From Endomicrobium sp. (GTDB taxonomy: Bacteria; Elusimicrobiota; Endomicrobiia; Endomicrobiales; Endomicrobiaceae), in the NCBI GenBank assembly GCA_031263865.1, contig JAISEY010000003.1:1-61344 (forward strand): DNA of 61,344 bases, written 5' to 3'. Made by a program: the position numbers and the translations under genes. The notes beneath the pieces are model-generated. The model ran no database searches. It saw only the letters and a program-made list of their open reading frames with translations, and had not been told where the DNA came from. Below, piece by piece: positions 12,120-22,403 of this stretch. Numbering within the stretch: the stretch's first letter is position 1; every line of letters begins with the position of its first letter.

Positions 12120-13187
12120 TTATAAAACTATTTTCATGTTATAATCTAATTCAAGTTTATATTTATTGTTTTCAATATATTTTATTACATTATTCATAAT
12201 TTCTACAGATTTTTCTGGATATTTACCTACTGAAGATTCTGCAGAAAGCATTGTATAATCTGTTCCATCAAGAACAGCATTTGCAATATCACTAATTTCA
12301 GCTCTTGTTGGATTTTGATTTTTTATCATACTTTCAAGCATTTGAGTAGCAGTAATAACAAATTTACCATAATTTTTGCACTTTTTAATAATAATTTTTT
12401 GTACTATTGGAACATGCCATAAAGGAATACAAACACCCATATCACCCCTAGCTATCATTATTCCATCTGAAATATCAATTATATCATCTATGTTATTTAT
12501 TCCAAAAATATCTTCAATTTTTGAAATTAATTTACACTTTTTATTTTTGTAAAATTTTAAGATATCTATAATTGGATTTATATCATCAACATTTCTAACA
12601 AAAGAATTAGCTATGAAATCAACATCATTTTCTAAAGCAAATAAAATAGCTTTGCGTTCTTTGTCTTCTAATTTGTCAAATTTTAAGTTAACACTTGGAA
12701 TATTAACTCCTTTATGTGTTTTTAATATATAATCTGTTTGAACTTCTGTAATTAACTCACTATCACTTGATGACAAAACTTTTAAAATTAAATTTCCATC
12801 ATCAATAAAAATATTTGTATTTTTTTTTATATCAATAAGAGAATTATTGTAATCTATTTGAATAATTTTATTATTACCAATATTTTCTTTATTTGTAATA
12901 ATTAACATTTGTCCTTTTTTTAAAAAAACTTCATTATTTTCAATATTACAAACTCTTATTCTATGACCTTCAAGATCAACAAGTATTTTTATATTTTTTT
13001 TGTAAACTTTATTAAACTTTTTAATTAAATTTATATCATTTTTATGATTTTCGAAAGTACCATGAGAAAAATTTATTCTAATTATACTAACATTGTTATT
13101 TGATAAATTTTCTAAAATCTTATTAGAACGTATTGATGGTCCTATTGTACAAATAATTGATGTACTCATGTTTTTTATAAACTCCAT
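12120..13187 (-). CDS. pyk: Pyruvate kinase, short form lacking the C-terminal domain (start may be 13169)
   Basis: [82 protein letters not shown]; ends shortly after the A domain at 355 aa. Confidence 0.93.
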   Translation of the reverse strand: MEFIKNMSTSIICTIGPSIRSNKILENLSNNNVSIIRINFSHGTFENHKNDINLIKKFNKVYKKNIKILVDLEGHRIRVCNIENNEVFLKKGQMLIITNKENIGNNKIIQIDYNNSLIDIKKNTNIFIDDGNLILKVLSSSDSELITEVQTDYILKTHKGVNIPSVNLKFDKLEDKERKAILFALENDVDFIANSFVRNVDDINPIIDILKFYKNKKCKLISKIEDIFGINNIDDIIDISDGIMIARGDMGVCIPLWHVPIVQKIIIKKCKNYGKFVITATQMLESMIKNQNPTRAEISDIANAVLDGTDYTMLSAESSVGKYPEKSVEIMNNVIKYIENNKYKLELDYNMKIVL

Positions 13188-13318
13188 TTTATTATTTTAT
13201 ATTTATAAAAAATATATTCATTAAAAATAAAATTCTATTAAAACAATCAAATAAATTAACATATTAGTATAATATTATCATTTTTAACGAAAAAACAAAA
13301 ATAATATATAAAATAAAT

Positions 13319-15346
<2,028 letters not shown>

Positions 15347-15353
15347 TTAAATT

Positions 15354-15773
15354 TTATTCTAAATTATCTTTTACCCTTATAATCTTGACTTTATCTAAAA
15401 TTCCATTTATAAATTTACGAGAATCTTTTGTTGAATATTTCTTTGAGATTTCTATTGCCTCATTTATTATTACATTAATTGGAGTAAAATTAAAAAATAT
15501 AATTTCATAAATAGCAATACGTATAATATTTCTATCAATAACTACCATTCTTTCAATATCCCAATTTTTTGTATATTTTTTAATTATTGAATCTATATAT
15601 TTTTTTTTGTTGCACACACCGAAAAACAAATCCATTGTAAATTTTTTATAAATGTCATTTTTAGGCATTTTTTTTATAAAAGCATCACATACAGTTTTAG
15701 TTGATTCATTGCAATTATCAACAACATATAACATCTGAAGAGAACATTCTCTTGAATATCTACGAGAATTCAT
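15354..15773 (-). CDS. nusB: Transcription antitermination factor NusB
   Basis: SRRYSRECSLQMLY N-terminus, INEAIEISKKYSTKDSRKFINGILDKV. Confidence 0.9.
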   Translation of the reverse strand: MNSRRYSRECSLQMLYVVDNCNESTKTVCDAFIKKMPKNDIYKKFTMDLFFGVCNKKKYIDSIIKKYTKNWDIERMVVIDRNIIRIAIYEIIFFNFTPINVIINEAIEISKKYSTKDSRKFINGILDKVKIIRVKDNLE

Positions 15774-15815
15774 ATCGATTTTGCAATCCTATTATTATTT
15801 TTACAAAATATTTAA

Positions 15816-16814
15816 TTAATACATAAAATTAAATGATTTAACACTAACATTAATTTTATTAAATCTCAGTATTTTAATAAATTTTTCAATAGTTTTTTCA
15901 TTCGATGATTTAAATTTTGAATTTAAATAATTATCTAAAACAATTAAATTAATTTTAACATTCAAATTTATAAGACCACAACGTTTCAATAATTTTGACA
16001 ATTTCCGTGCATCAATTACAGAATCATTTATATTTTCCAAAATAAAATAATTTATTATTAATATAGATCCTGTTTTATTAATGTAACGTTTGCATATATT
16101 AAATGAATCTTCTATTTTAAAAATAAAATCTTTTGAAATTATTTTTTTTATTTGTTTATCATCAGTACCATATAAATCTATTGAAAATTTAACACGAAAA
16201 TTATAACTCATAAGTTTTTTAATAAATTGAATATTAAAAACTGTTGAAAGTATTATTCGTTTCCCACTAATTCCTAATTCTTTGTTTGATAATATTGAAT
16301 GTAATAAACTAATAATATTAGTAAAATTAATTATTTTTTCACCAACACAAATCGAAATATCTGTAATCTTTTTATTTGTATCATTCTCAACTTGTAAAAT
16401 TTGTTCTATTATTTCACCATTTCTCAAATGTCTTTCATATGTTTTTTTTTTTTTAAAACAAAAAAAACATTTTTCTGAACATCCAATTTGAGATGACAAA
16501 TATATAAAATTTTTATTTTTAATAAACGAAAAAATTGAAGAAAAACATCCACCAAACGATGAATAAAATATATACTTAATTTTTCTTTCAACTAAATATC
16601 GTTTTTTATTTTTTATTATTAATGATCTCAAAAAAAAATTATTACTAAGATTTTTTCTTATTCCAACAGGAATATTCTTAAACTTTTCAAAAGAATCAAC
16701 TTTTTTATTATAAATCCACTCAACAATTTGAATTAATCTATATTTACAATCAATATGAGTCTTAATTTTAGTTTCTAATTCTTTAATATTAAGATCCAAT
16801 ATATACTGCTTCAT
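15816..16814 (-). CDS. RlmN-family radical SAM protein, divergent and lacking the RlmN catalytic cysteines
   Basis: SSQIGCSEKCFFC (cf. RlmN SSQVGCxxxCxFC), RNGEIIEQIL; C-terminus ends before the usual DIxAACGQL. Confidence 0.85.
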   Translation of the reverse strand: MKQYILDLNIKELETKIKTHIDCKYRLIQIVEWIYNKKVDSFEKFKNIPVGIRKNLSNNFFLRSLIIKNKKRYLVERKIKYIFYSSFGGCFSSIFSFIKNKNFIYLSSQIGCSEKCFFCFKKKKTYERHLRNGEIIEQILQVENDTNKKITDISICVGEKIINFTNIISLLHSILSNKELGISGKRIILSTVFNIQFIKKLMSYNFRVKFSIDLYGTDDKQIKKIISKDFIFKIEDSFNICKRYINKTGSILIINYFILENINDSVIDARKLSKLLKRCGLINLNVKINLIVLDNYLNSKFKSSNEKTIEKFIKILRFNKINVSVKSFNFMY

Positions 16815-16847
16815 ATATTCCCAGAAATAATAATATAAAACAATTTT

Positions 16848-17411
16848 TTATTGTAATTTTTCCATGTATGATATATTATGTAGACATACTGGGCATATTT
16901 CAAAAGCATTCTGACTTTCATATACATATCCACAATTTCGACATTTCCATTTTACAATATCTTTATTTTTAAAAAATCCTGTTTCAATTCTTTTTATAAG
17001 TTTTAAATATACTGATTCATGATATTGTTCAACAACAGCAATTTTTCTAAAACATTTTGCAATATCATGAAATCCTTCCTTGTCAGCAATAGTAGCCATA
17101 ATTGGATAGATTTTAGTATATTCAATATTTTCACCAATTGCCGCAGTTTTTAAATTATCAATAGTAGAGCCAATTGTATCAACATCAAAAATGTTTTTAA
17201 TTTCAATACTCCCTTCATCTAAAAAACTATAAAACCTTTTCGCATGTTCTTTTTCATTACCAGCAGTTTCAGTAAATACAGATGAAATTTGTTCAAATCC
17301 ATCTTTTTTTGCTATAGAAGAAAATAAAGTGTATTTCATACTAGCACACGATTCTCCAATAAATGACTTTAATAAATTTTTTTCTGTTTCAGTTTTTTTT
17401 ACTGATGTCAT
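16848..17411 (-). CDS. rbr: Rubrerythrin
   Basis: FIGES, NEKEHAKRF, GENIEYTKIYP, VEQYHESVY, rubredoxin-like WKCRNCGYVYES...CPVC. Confidence 0.96.
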   Translation of the reverse strand: MTSVKKTETEKNLLKSFIGESCASMKYTLFSSIAKKDGFEQISSVFTETAGNEKEHAKRFYSFLDEGSIEIKNIFDVDTIGSTIDNLKTAAIGENIEYTKIYPIMATIADKEGFHDIAKCFRKIAVVEQYHESVYLKLIKRIETGFFKNKDIVKWKCRNCGYVYESQNAFEICPVCLHNISYMEKLQ

Positions 17412-17464
17412 AATAATACTCCTCTAAAAAATTATATTCACACATTAAAACACGATAAAAATGT

Positions 17465-17845
17465 CTATTCACTTTTTTTCTTCATAATATAATTTTCAAT
17501 AGCTCTATGTAGTGCATTAGTTCCTAAATTTGAACAATGCATTTTATTTTTTGGAAGACCATCAAGCTCTTTAGCTACATCATCATTATTAAGTTCCATA
17601 GCTTCATTTAATGTTTTTCCAATCGCCATTTCCGAAACAACAGATGAAACTGCAATAGCAGCTCCACAACCAAAAGTTTTAAATTTAACATTTTCTATTC
17701 TATCATTTTTAACTTTAATATAAAAAACCATCATATCACCACAAATAGGATTCCCTATCTCTCCAATCCCATCAGCATCATCTATTTCTCCAACATTCCT
17801 AGGATTTGAAAAATGATCCATAACCTTTTCAGAATAATACTCCAT
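17465..17845 (-). CDS. iscU: Fe-S cluster scaffold IscU/NifU N-terminal type
   Basis: NPICGD, KFKTFGCGAAIAVSS, KMHCSNLG: all three cluster cysteines present. Confidence 0.96.
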   Translation of the reverse strand: MEYYSEKVMDHFSNPRNVGEIDDADGIGEIGNPICGDMMVFYIKVKNDRIENVKFKTFGCGAAIAVSSVVSEMAIGKTLNEAMELNNDDVAKELDGLPKNKMHCSNLGTNALHRAIENYIMKKKSE

Positions 17846-17898
17846 TATTCACCCCTTTAAATAAACCAATAATAAAACATAAAATATCATTTTATATA

Positions 17899-19098
17899 TC
17901 AATTTTTTCTTTTGCAATTTTTTACAAAATAAGAATATAATGGCGAAGCATCTCTTAATTTTTTAACAATAATTGGTAATATATCTAATGTATAGTTTAT
18001 TTCTTTAATAGTATTAAATTTTGACAAACTAAAAACAATAGATCCTTGCGCAAGCGTAGTATTCACATTTATTGCATCCAAAACATGTGAAATTTTAAGA
18101 CTTTTATTAGCACATGACGATCCAGTAGATACTATAATATCATTTAAATCCAAAGACAATACTAAAGATTCCCCTTCGATAAATTCTATTGAAAAATTAA
18201 CATTACAACACAAACGTTTTTCCTTGGCAGGACCATTCAAATAAACATACTTTATTTTTTCAAAAATTTCATCAAAAAGCAAATCTCTCATTTTTTTAAT
18301 ATTGTAACAATTTTCTTCAATTTCATCACTTAAAAGTTCACAAATTTTACCAAACCCAATGATTGCTGGGACATTTTCTGTACCAGAACGAATATTGTAC
18401 TCTTGACTACCTCCATTGATTTCTGGCATAACACATATATTTTTTTTTAAACACAAAGCAGCTACACCAACAGGCCCATGTATAACTGATGATGAAATAG
18501 TTAAAGCATCAATATTTAAATCATCAAAATTAATATCAACCATACCACAAGCACTAACAGCATCTGTATGAAAAATAACAGAATTATTTATATCATTGTT
18601 TTTAACAATAGAACAAAGTTTTTTTATATCTTGAATTACACCAATCTCTGGATTTGCATATTGTATTGATACTAAAATAGTATCCTTTCTAATAGCTTTT
18701 TTAAGTTCATCTTCATTAACAAAACCATACTTATCAACAGATATATATGTAACATCTAATCCAATAAGTGAATTTAAGATTGAAAAATGTTCAATTTTAG
18801 AAATAATAACATGTTTCCCCTTATTTTTCATAACATTTGCAACACCCTTTATTATTAAATTATTAGATTCAGTAGCGCATGATGTAAAAATAATTTTACT
18901 AGAATTAGCATTTAAAAAACATGAAATTTGTTGTCTTGAAATTTCAATAGATTTTTTTATAAAACTTCCAAGTGAATGGATGCTTTGAGAATTCCAAAAA
19001 TAATTATTAAAGAATGGTATCATTACATCAAAAACTCTTTTATCAAGAACAGTATTTGATTGATTATCAAAATATACTTTATTAATTATATTATTCAT
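17899..19098 (-). CDS. IscS/NifS-family cysteine desulfurase homolog, lacking PLP Lys and substrate Arg
   Basis: 399 aa co-linear with IscS (ATESNNLIIKG, SKIEH, HTDAVSA, GGSQEYNIRSGTENVP, STGSSC) but SSSVIHGPVG replaces SxHKxxGPKG. Confidence 0.93.
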   Translation of the reverse strand: MNNIINKVYFDNQSNTVLDKRVFDVMIPFFNNYFWNSQSIHSLGSFIKKSIEISRQQISCFLNANSSKIIFTSCATESNNLIIKGVANVMKNKGKHVIISKIEHFSILNSLIGLDVTYISVDKYGFVNEDELKKAIRKDTILVSIQYANPEIGVIQDIKKLCSIVKNNDINNSVIFHTDAVSACGMVDINFDDLNIDALTISSSVIHGPVGVAALCLKKNICVMPEINGGSQEYNIRSGTENVPAIIGFGKICELLSDEIEENCYNIKKMRDLLFDEIFEKIKYVYLNGPAKEKRLCCNVNFSIEFIEGESLVLSLDLNDIIVSTGSSCANKSLKISHVLDAINVNTTLAQGSIVFSLSKFNTIKEINYTLDILPIIVKKLRDASPLYSYFVKNCKRKN

Positions 19099-19170
19099 CT
19101 TTATAACCTAAAAAACATAACATTACATATACTACTATTTAAACAAATTTATTGCAATCAATATTATTTT

Positions 19171-20226
19171 TTATTCTTCAAATATAAACTCGTAATTACA
19201 TATTTTAACAGTATCTCCAATTTTAATACCTTTTTTTTTTAATTCTAAATCCAATCCAATTTTTTTTAAAATATTTTGATATCGTTTCAATGATTCATGT
19301 TCATTAAAATTTGTCATTTCTGTAATTGTTTCAATTTTTTGTCCAGTTACAATAAAAATTCCATTTTTGTCAATATCAACATTGAATTCTTGTTCATAAA
19401 TATATTCTTTAACATCAAAATTAGAAACATTATAATCAAAACATTCAGTATATTTATTTAGTTTTTTTAATATTTCATTAAGTAAATTATTGATACCATA
19501 TCCATTAATTGATGAAATTTTTATTATTTTTTCGTAACGAAAATATTTTTTTATCAATTTTATACGCTTTTTTATACTATATAAATCTATTTTATTTAAA
19601 ACAATTATTTTTTTCTTTTTTTCAAAACAATCAGAATATTTCTTCAATTCATTATTAACAATCATGTAATTATTATAAATATCGCTAATTGAACAATTAG
19701 AATCAATAACATAAACAAGAACTTTTGTTCTTTTTATATACCTTAAAAAATCAAATCCAAGCCCTTTGCCAATATGTGCATCTTTAATTATACCAGGTAT
19801 ATCAGCAACAATAAACCGTTTATTCATATAATCAACAGTACCTAAGTTAGGAACTAAAGTTGTAAAAGGATATTCAGCAATTTTTGGATTTGCATTAGAT
19901 ATTTTTGCTAAAAGAGTAGATTTACCAGCATTAGGCAATCCGATAAGACCAACATCAGCTATAAAGTGTGGTTCAAGATCAATGATAGCAAATTCACCTC
20001 TTTGACCATTTTCTGAAATTCTAGGTACAGTATTATTTTTTGTTTTAAAAGAATAATTTCCTCTACCACCTCTACCACCTTTAACAATCAAAACTTTATC
20101 ACCTATTTTTTTTAATTCTGTAAAAATTTTATTGTTTTTAAAGATAATAGTTCCAAATGGAAGTTTTATATTTATATCATGTCCTGATTTTCCTGTTTTC
20201 TTGTTAAGAAAACCCCCTTGAACCAT
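19171..20226 (-). CDS. obgE: Obg GTPase, main part (Obg-domain end, G domain, OCT domain), frame 2
   Basis: GLPNAGKSTLLAKISNANPKIAEYPFTTLVPNLG; VADIPGIIKDAHIGKGLG; VLNKIDL; OCT C-terminus; continues the 20204..20431 frame after a +1 shift. Confidence 0.93.
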   Translation of the reverse strand: MVQGGFLNKKTGKSGHDINIKLPFGTIIFKNNKIFTELKKIGDKVLIVKGGRGGRGNYSFKTKNNTVPRISENGQRGEFAIIDLEPHFIADVGLIGLPNAGKSTLLAKISNANPKIAEYPFTTLVPNLGTVDYMNKRFIVADIPGIIKDAHIGKGLGFDFLRYIKRTKVLVYVIDSNCSISDIYNNYMIVNNELKKYSDCFEKKKKIIVLNKIDLYSIKKRIKLIKKYFRYEKIIKISSINGYGINNLLNEILKKLNKYTECFDYNVSNFDVKEYIYEQEFNVDIDKNGIFIVTGQKIETITEMTNFNEHESLKRYQNILKKIGLDLELKKKGIKIGDTVKICNYEFIFEE

Positions 20227-20431
20227 CTTCTGCTTTAAACTTAGATTTATACTTAATATCTAAAAAATTGTAATTTTTTAAATCGACAACTTCAAAATAT
20301 ATACTACCACCACTCCCACCATTCCCACCATCTGGACCACCAGATGAGATATATCTCTCTCTTCTAAAGGATATACATCCATCCCCACCTTTACCAGCAG
20401 TAAGATATAATTTATATCTATCTATAGACAT
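20204..20431 (-). CDS. obgE: Obg GTPase N-terminal part (glycine-rich Obg domain), frame 1
   Basis: LTAGKGGDGCISFRRERYISSGGPDGGNGGSGGSIYF...FKAEDGSRGF then TAA. Confidence 0.93.
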   Translation of the reverse strand: MSIDRYKLYLTAGKGGDGCISFRRERYISSGGPDGGNGGSGGSIYFEVVDLKNYNFLDIKYKSKFKAEDGSRGFS

Positions 20432-20453
20432 AATAATTTTTTTCCAAATAAAA

Positions 20454-20711
20454 TTATTTTATATTTATTATATTAATATAGCATCTATTTTTTGATTTTC
20501 TAATAAATTTTACAACACCAGAAATTTTTGCAAAAATAGTATCATCTTTACCAATACCTACGTTAATTCCAGGATGATATTTTGTTCCTCTTTGCCTAAC
20601 TATTATTGAACCAGCAACAGCAAATTGATCTCCATATATTTTGACACCTAATCTTTGTCCATTAGAATCACGGCCATTACTAGACGATCCCTGAGCTTTA
20701 ACATGAGCCAT
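20454..20711 (-). CDS. rpmA: Ribosomal protein bL27
   Basis: [41 protein letters not shown]. Confidence 0.97.
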   Translation of the reverse strand: MAHVKAQGSSSNGRDSNGQRLGVKIYGDQFAVAGSIIVRQRGTKYHPGINVGIGKDDTIFAKISGVVKFIRKSKNRCYINIINIK

Positions 20712-20773
20712 TTATATCTCCCAATAAATATTATTTAAATTACTGCAAAATATATTTATAAATACTTTTTAAT

Positions 20774-21094
20774 TTAATTAACAATTTTAATGATTTCAAG
20801 TTCAGTCAAATATTGTCTATGACCAATTAATTTTTTATATCCTTTTTTAGGTTTTTTTTTAAATACCAAAACTTTTTTTGCCCTTTTTTGAGAAACAATT
20901 TTCGCAATAACAGTAGCACCTTTAATAGTAGGATTACCAATAATTGTTTCATCATTATTAAAAAGCAAAAGTACATCATTAATTATAATTTCTTGTTTAT
21001 TTTCAATAATATTAATCTTTTCAACTACCAATTTCATACCTTTATAAACAACATACTGTTTCCCACCAGTTTTAATTACAGCATATGTATACAT
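20774..21094 (-). CDS. rplU: Ribosomal protein bL21
   Basis: MYTYAVIKTGGKQYVV...; start at the M preceded by AAGGAG; adjacent to rpmA and obgE. Confidence 0.95.
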   Translation of the reverse strand: MYTYAVIKTGGKQYVVYKGMKLVVEKINIIENKQEIIINDVLLLFNNDETIIGNPTIKGATVIAKIVSQKRAKKVLVFKKKPKKGYKKLIGHRQYLTELEIIKIVN

Positions 21095-21197
21095 TGACAT
21101 ACTCCTTTCCGATTTGTATAATCTACATGAATTGTAAATATTTGTCAAATTCGTTTTTTTGTCATTGTTTTATATATTTTATAATGGAACGTGTTTT

Positions 21198-22391
21198 ATG
21201 AACATATCAGAAAGAGTAAAATCAATAAAAGAATCACCAACTTTAGCAATTAATAGTAAAGCTAAAGAACTTAAACAAAGAGGTATAGATATAATAAATT
21301 TTTGTATAGGTGAACCAGATTTTGATACTCCAAAAAACATTAAAGACTACGCTATATCATCAATAAAAAATGGATTTACTAAATATTGTCCTGTAACTGG
21401 GACATCAGAGATAAAAAAAGCAATAATAAATAAATTTAAAAAAGATAATTCAATTTTATATAAAGAAAATGAAATTATAATATCAAATGGAGCAAAGCAT
21501 TCTATTTACAATATTTTTCAATCAATAATAAATGTTGGGGATGAGGTTATAGTATTTGCACCATATTGGGTATCATATATAGATATTATTGTTCTTTCTG
21601 GAGGAATTCCAGTTATAATAGAAACAACAGACAAAAATAATTTTAAAATAAATAATGATGATATAGAAAAAAAAATAACAAAGAATACAAAAGCAATTAT
21701 AATAAATTCTCCATCAAATCCAACAGGAATGACTTATTCTACTGAAGAACTTAAAATTATTGTTAAAATATGTAAAAAGTACAATATTTTTGTTATATCA
21801 GATGATATATATGAAAGAATTATATATGATAATAATAAATTTATATCAATTTTAAATATAGATCAAAATATTAAAGATAAAACACTTATAGTAAATGGAG
21901 TTTCGAAAACTTATTCAATGACTGGTTGGAGGTTAGGATATACTGCTGGTCATAGAGATATAATCGCAGCTATGGCAAAAATACAAAGTCAATCAACTAC
22001 ATGTGTATCATCAATTTCAATTAAAGCTTCATCTGAAGCTTTAAGTGGAACTCAAGAATATGTAAAACATATGGTACAGGAATTTGAAAAACGAAGAAAT
22101 TATATATTCAAAGAATTATCAAAGATAAGTGGAATATCATGTAAAAAACCAAATGGATCGTTTTATGTATTTCCTAATATCGTAAATTTTATTAATAAAT
22201 CATTCAATGGTAATAAAATAAAAAATGATATTGATTTATCAAATTATTTGCTTGACACAGCGAATATTGCTGTTATACCAGGATCAGCTTTTGGTGCAAA
22301 TAAACATATAAGATTGTCTTTTGCAACATCCATTCCAATAATATCTGAAGGTATAAAAAGATTAAAATCAGCATTGATGTTACTAAAATAA
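21198..22391 (+). CDS. PLP-dependent aminotransferase, aspartate aminotransferase-like (class I/II)
   Basis: GEPDFDTP, NSPSNPTGMTYS, SKTYSMTGWRLGY, HIRLSFATS; PLP Lys and substrate Arg present. Confidence 0.92.
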   Translation: MNISERVKSIKESPTLAINSKAKELKQRGIDIINFCIGEPDFDTPKNIKDYAISSIKNGFTKYCPVTGTSEIKKAIINKFKKDNSILYKENEIIISNGAKHSIYNIFQSIINVGDEVIVFAPYWVSYIDIIVLSGGIPVIIETTDKNNFKINNDDIEKKITKNTKAIIINSPSNPTGMTYSTEELKIIVKICKKYNIFVISDDIYERIIYDNNKFISILNIDQNIKDKTLIVNGVSKTYSMTGWRLGYTAGHRDIIAAMAKIQSQSTTCVSSISIKASSEALSGTQEYVKHMVQEFEKRRNYIFKELSKISGISCKKPNGSFYVFPNIVNFINKSFNGNKIKNDIDLSNYLLDTANIAVIPGSAFGANKHIRLSFATSIPIISEGIKRLKSALMLLK

Positions 22392-22403
22392 AACATTAAA
22401 AAC

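Noticed and set aside
16848-17411. Rubrerythrin as another degenerate enzyme in the IscS cluster
   Set aside because: Checked ligands: FIGES, NEKEHAKR, GENIEY, VEQYHE and two CxxC motifs are all present, so it appears functional.
17465-17845. IscU as a degenerate scaffold
   Set aside because: All three conserved cysteines and the CGD aspartate are present.
20204-20431. Annotating the obgE N-terminal piece as an independent small protein
   Set aside because: Its sequence is the Obg glycine-rich domain continuous with the downstream ORF after one base shift; better treated as one interrupted or recoded gene.
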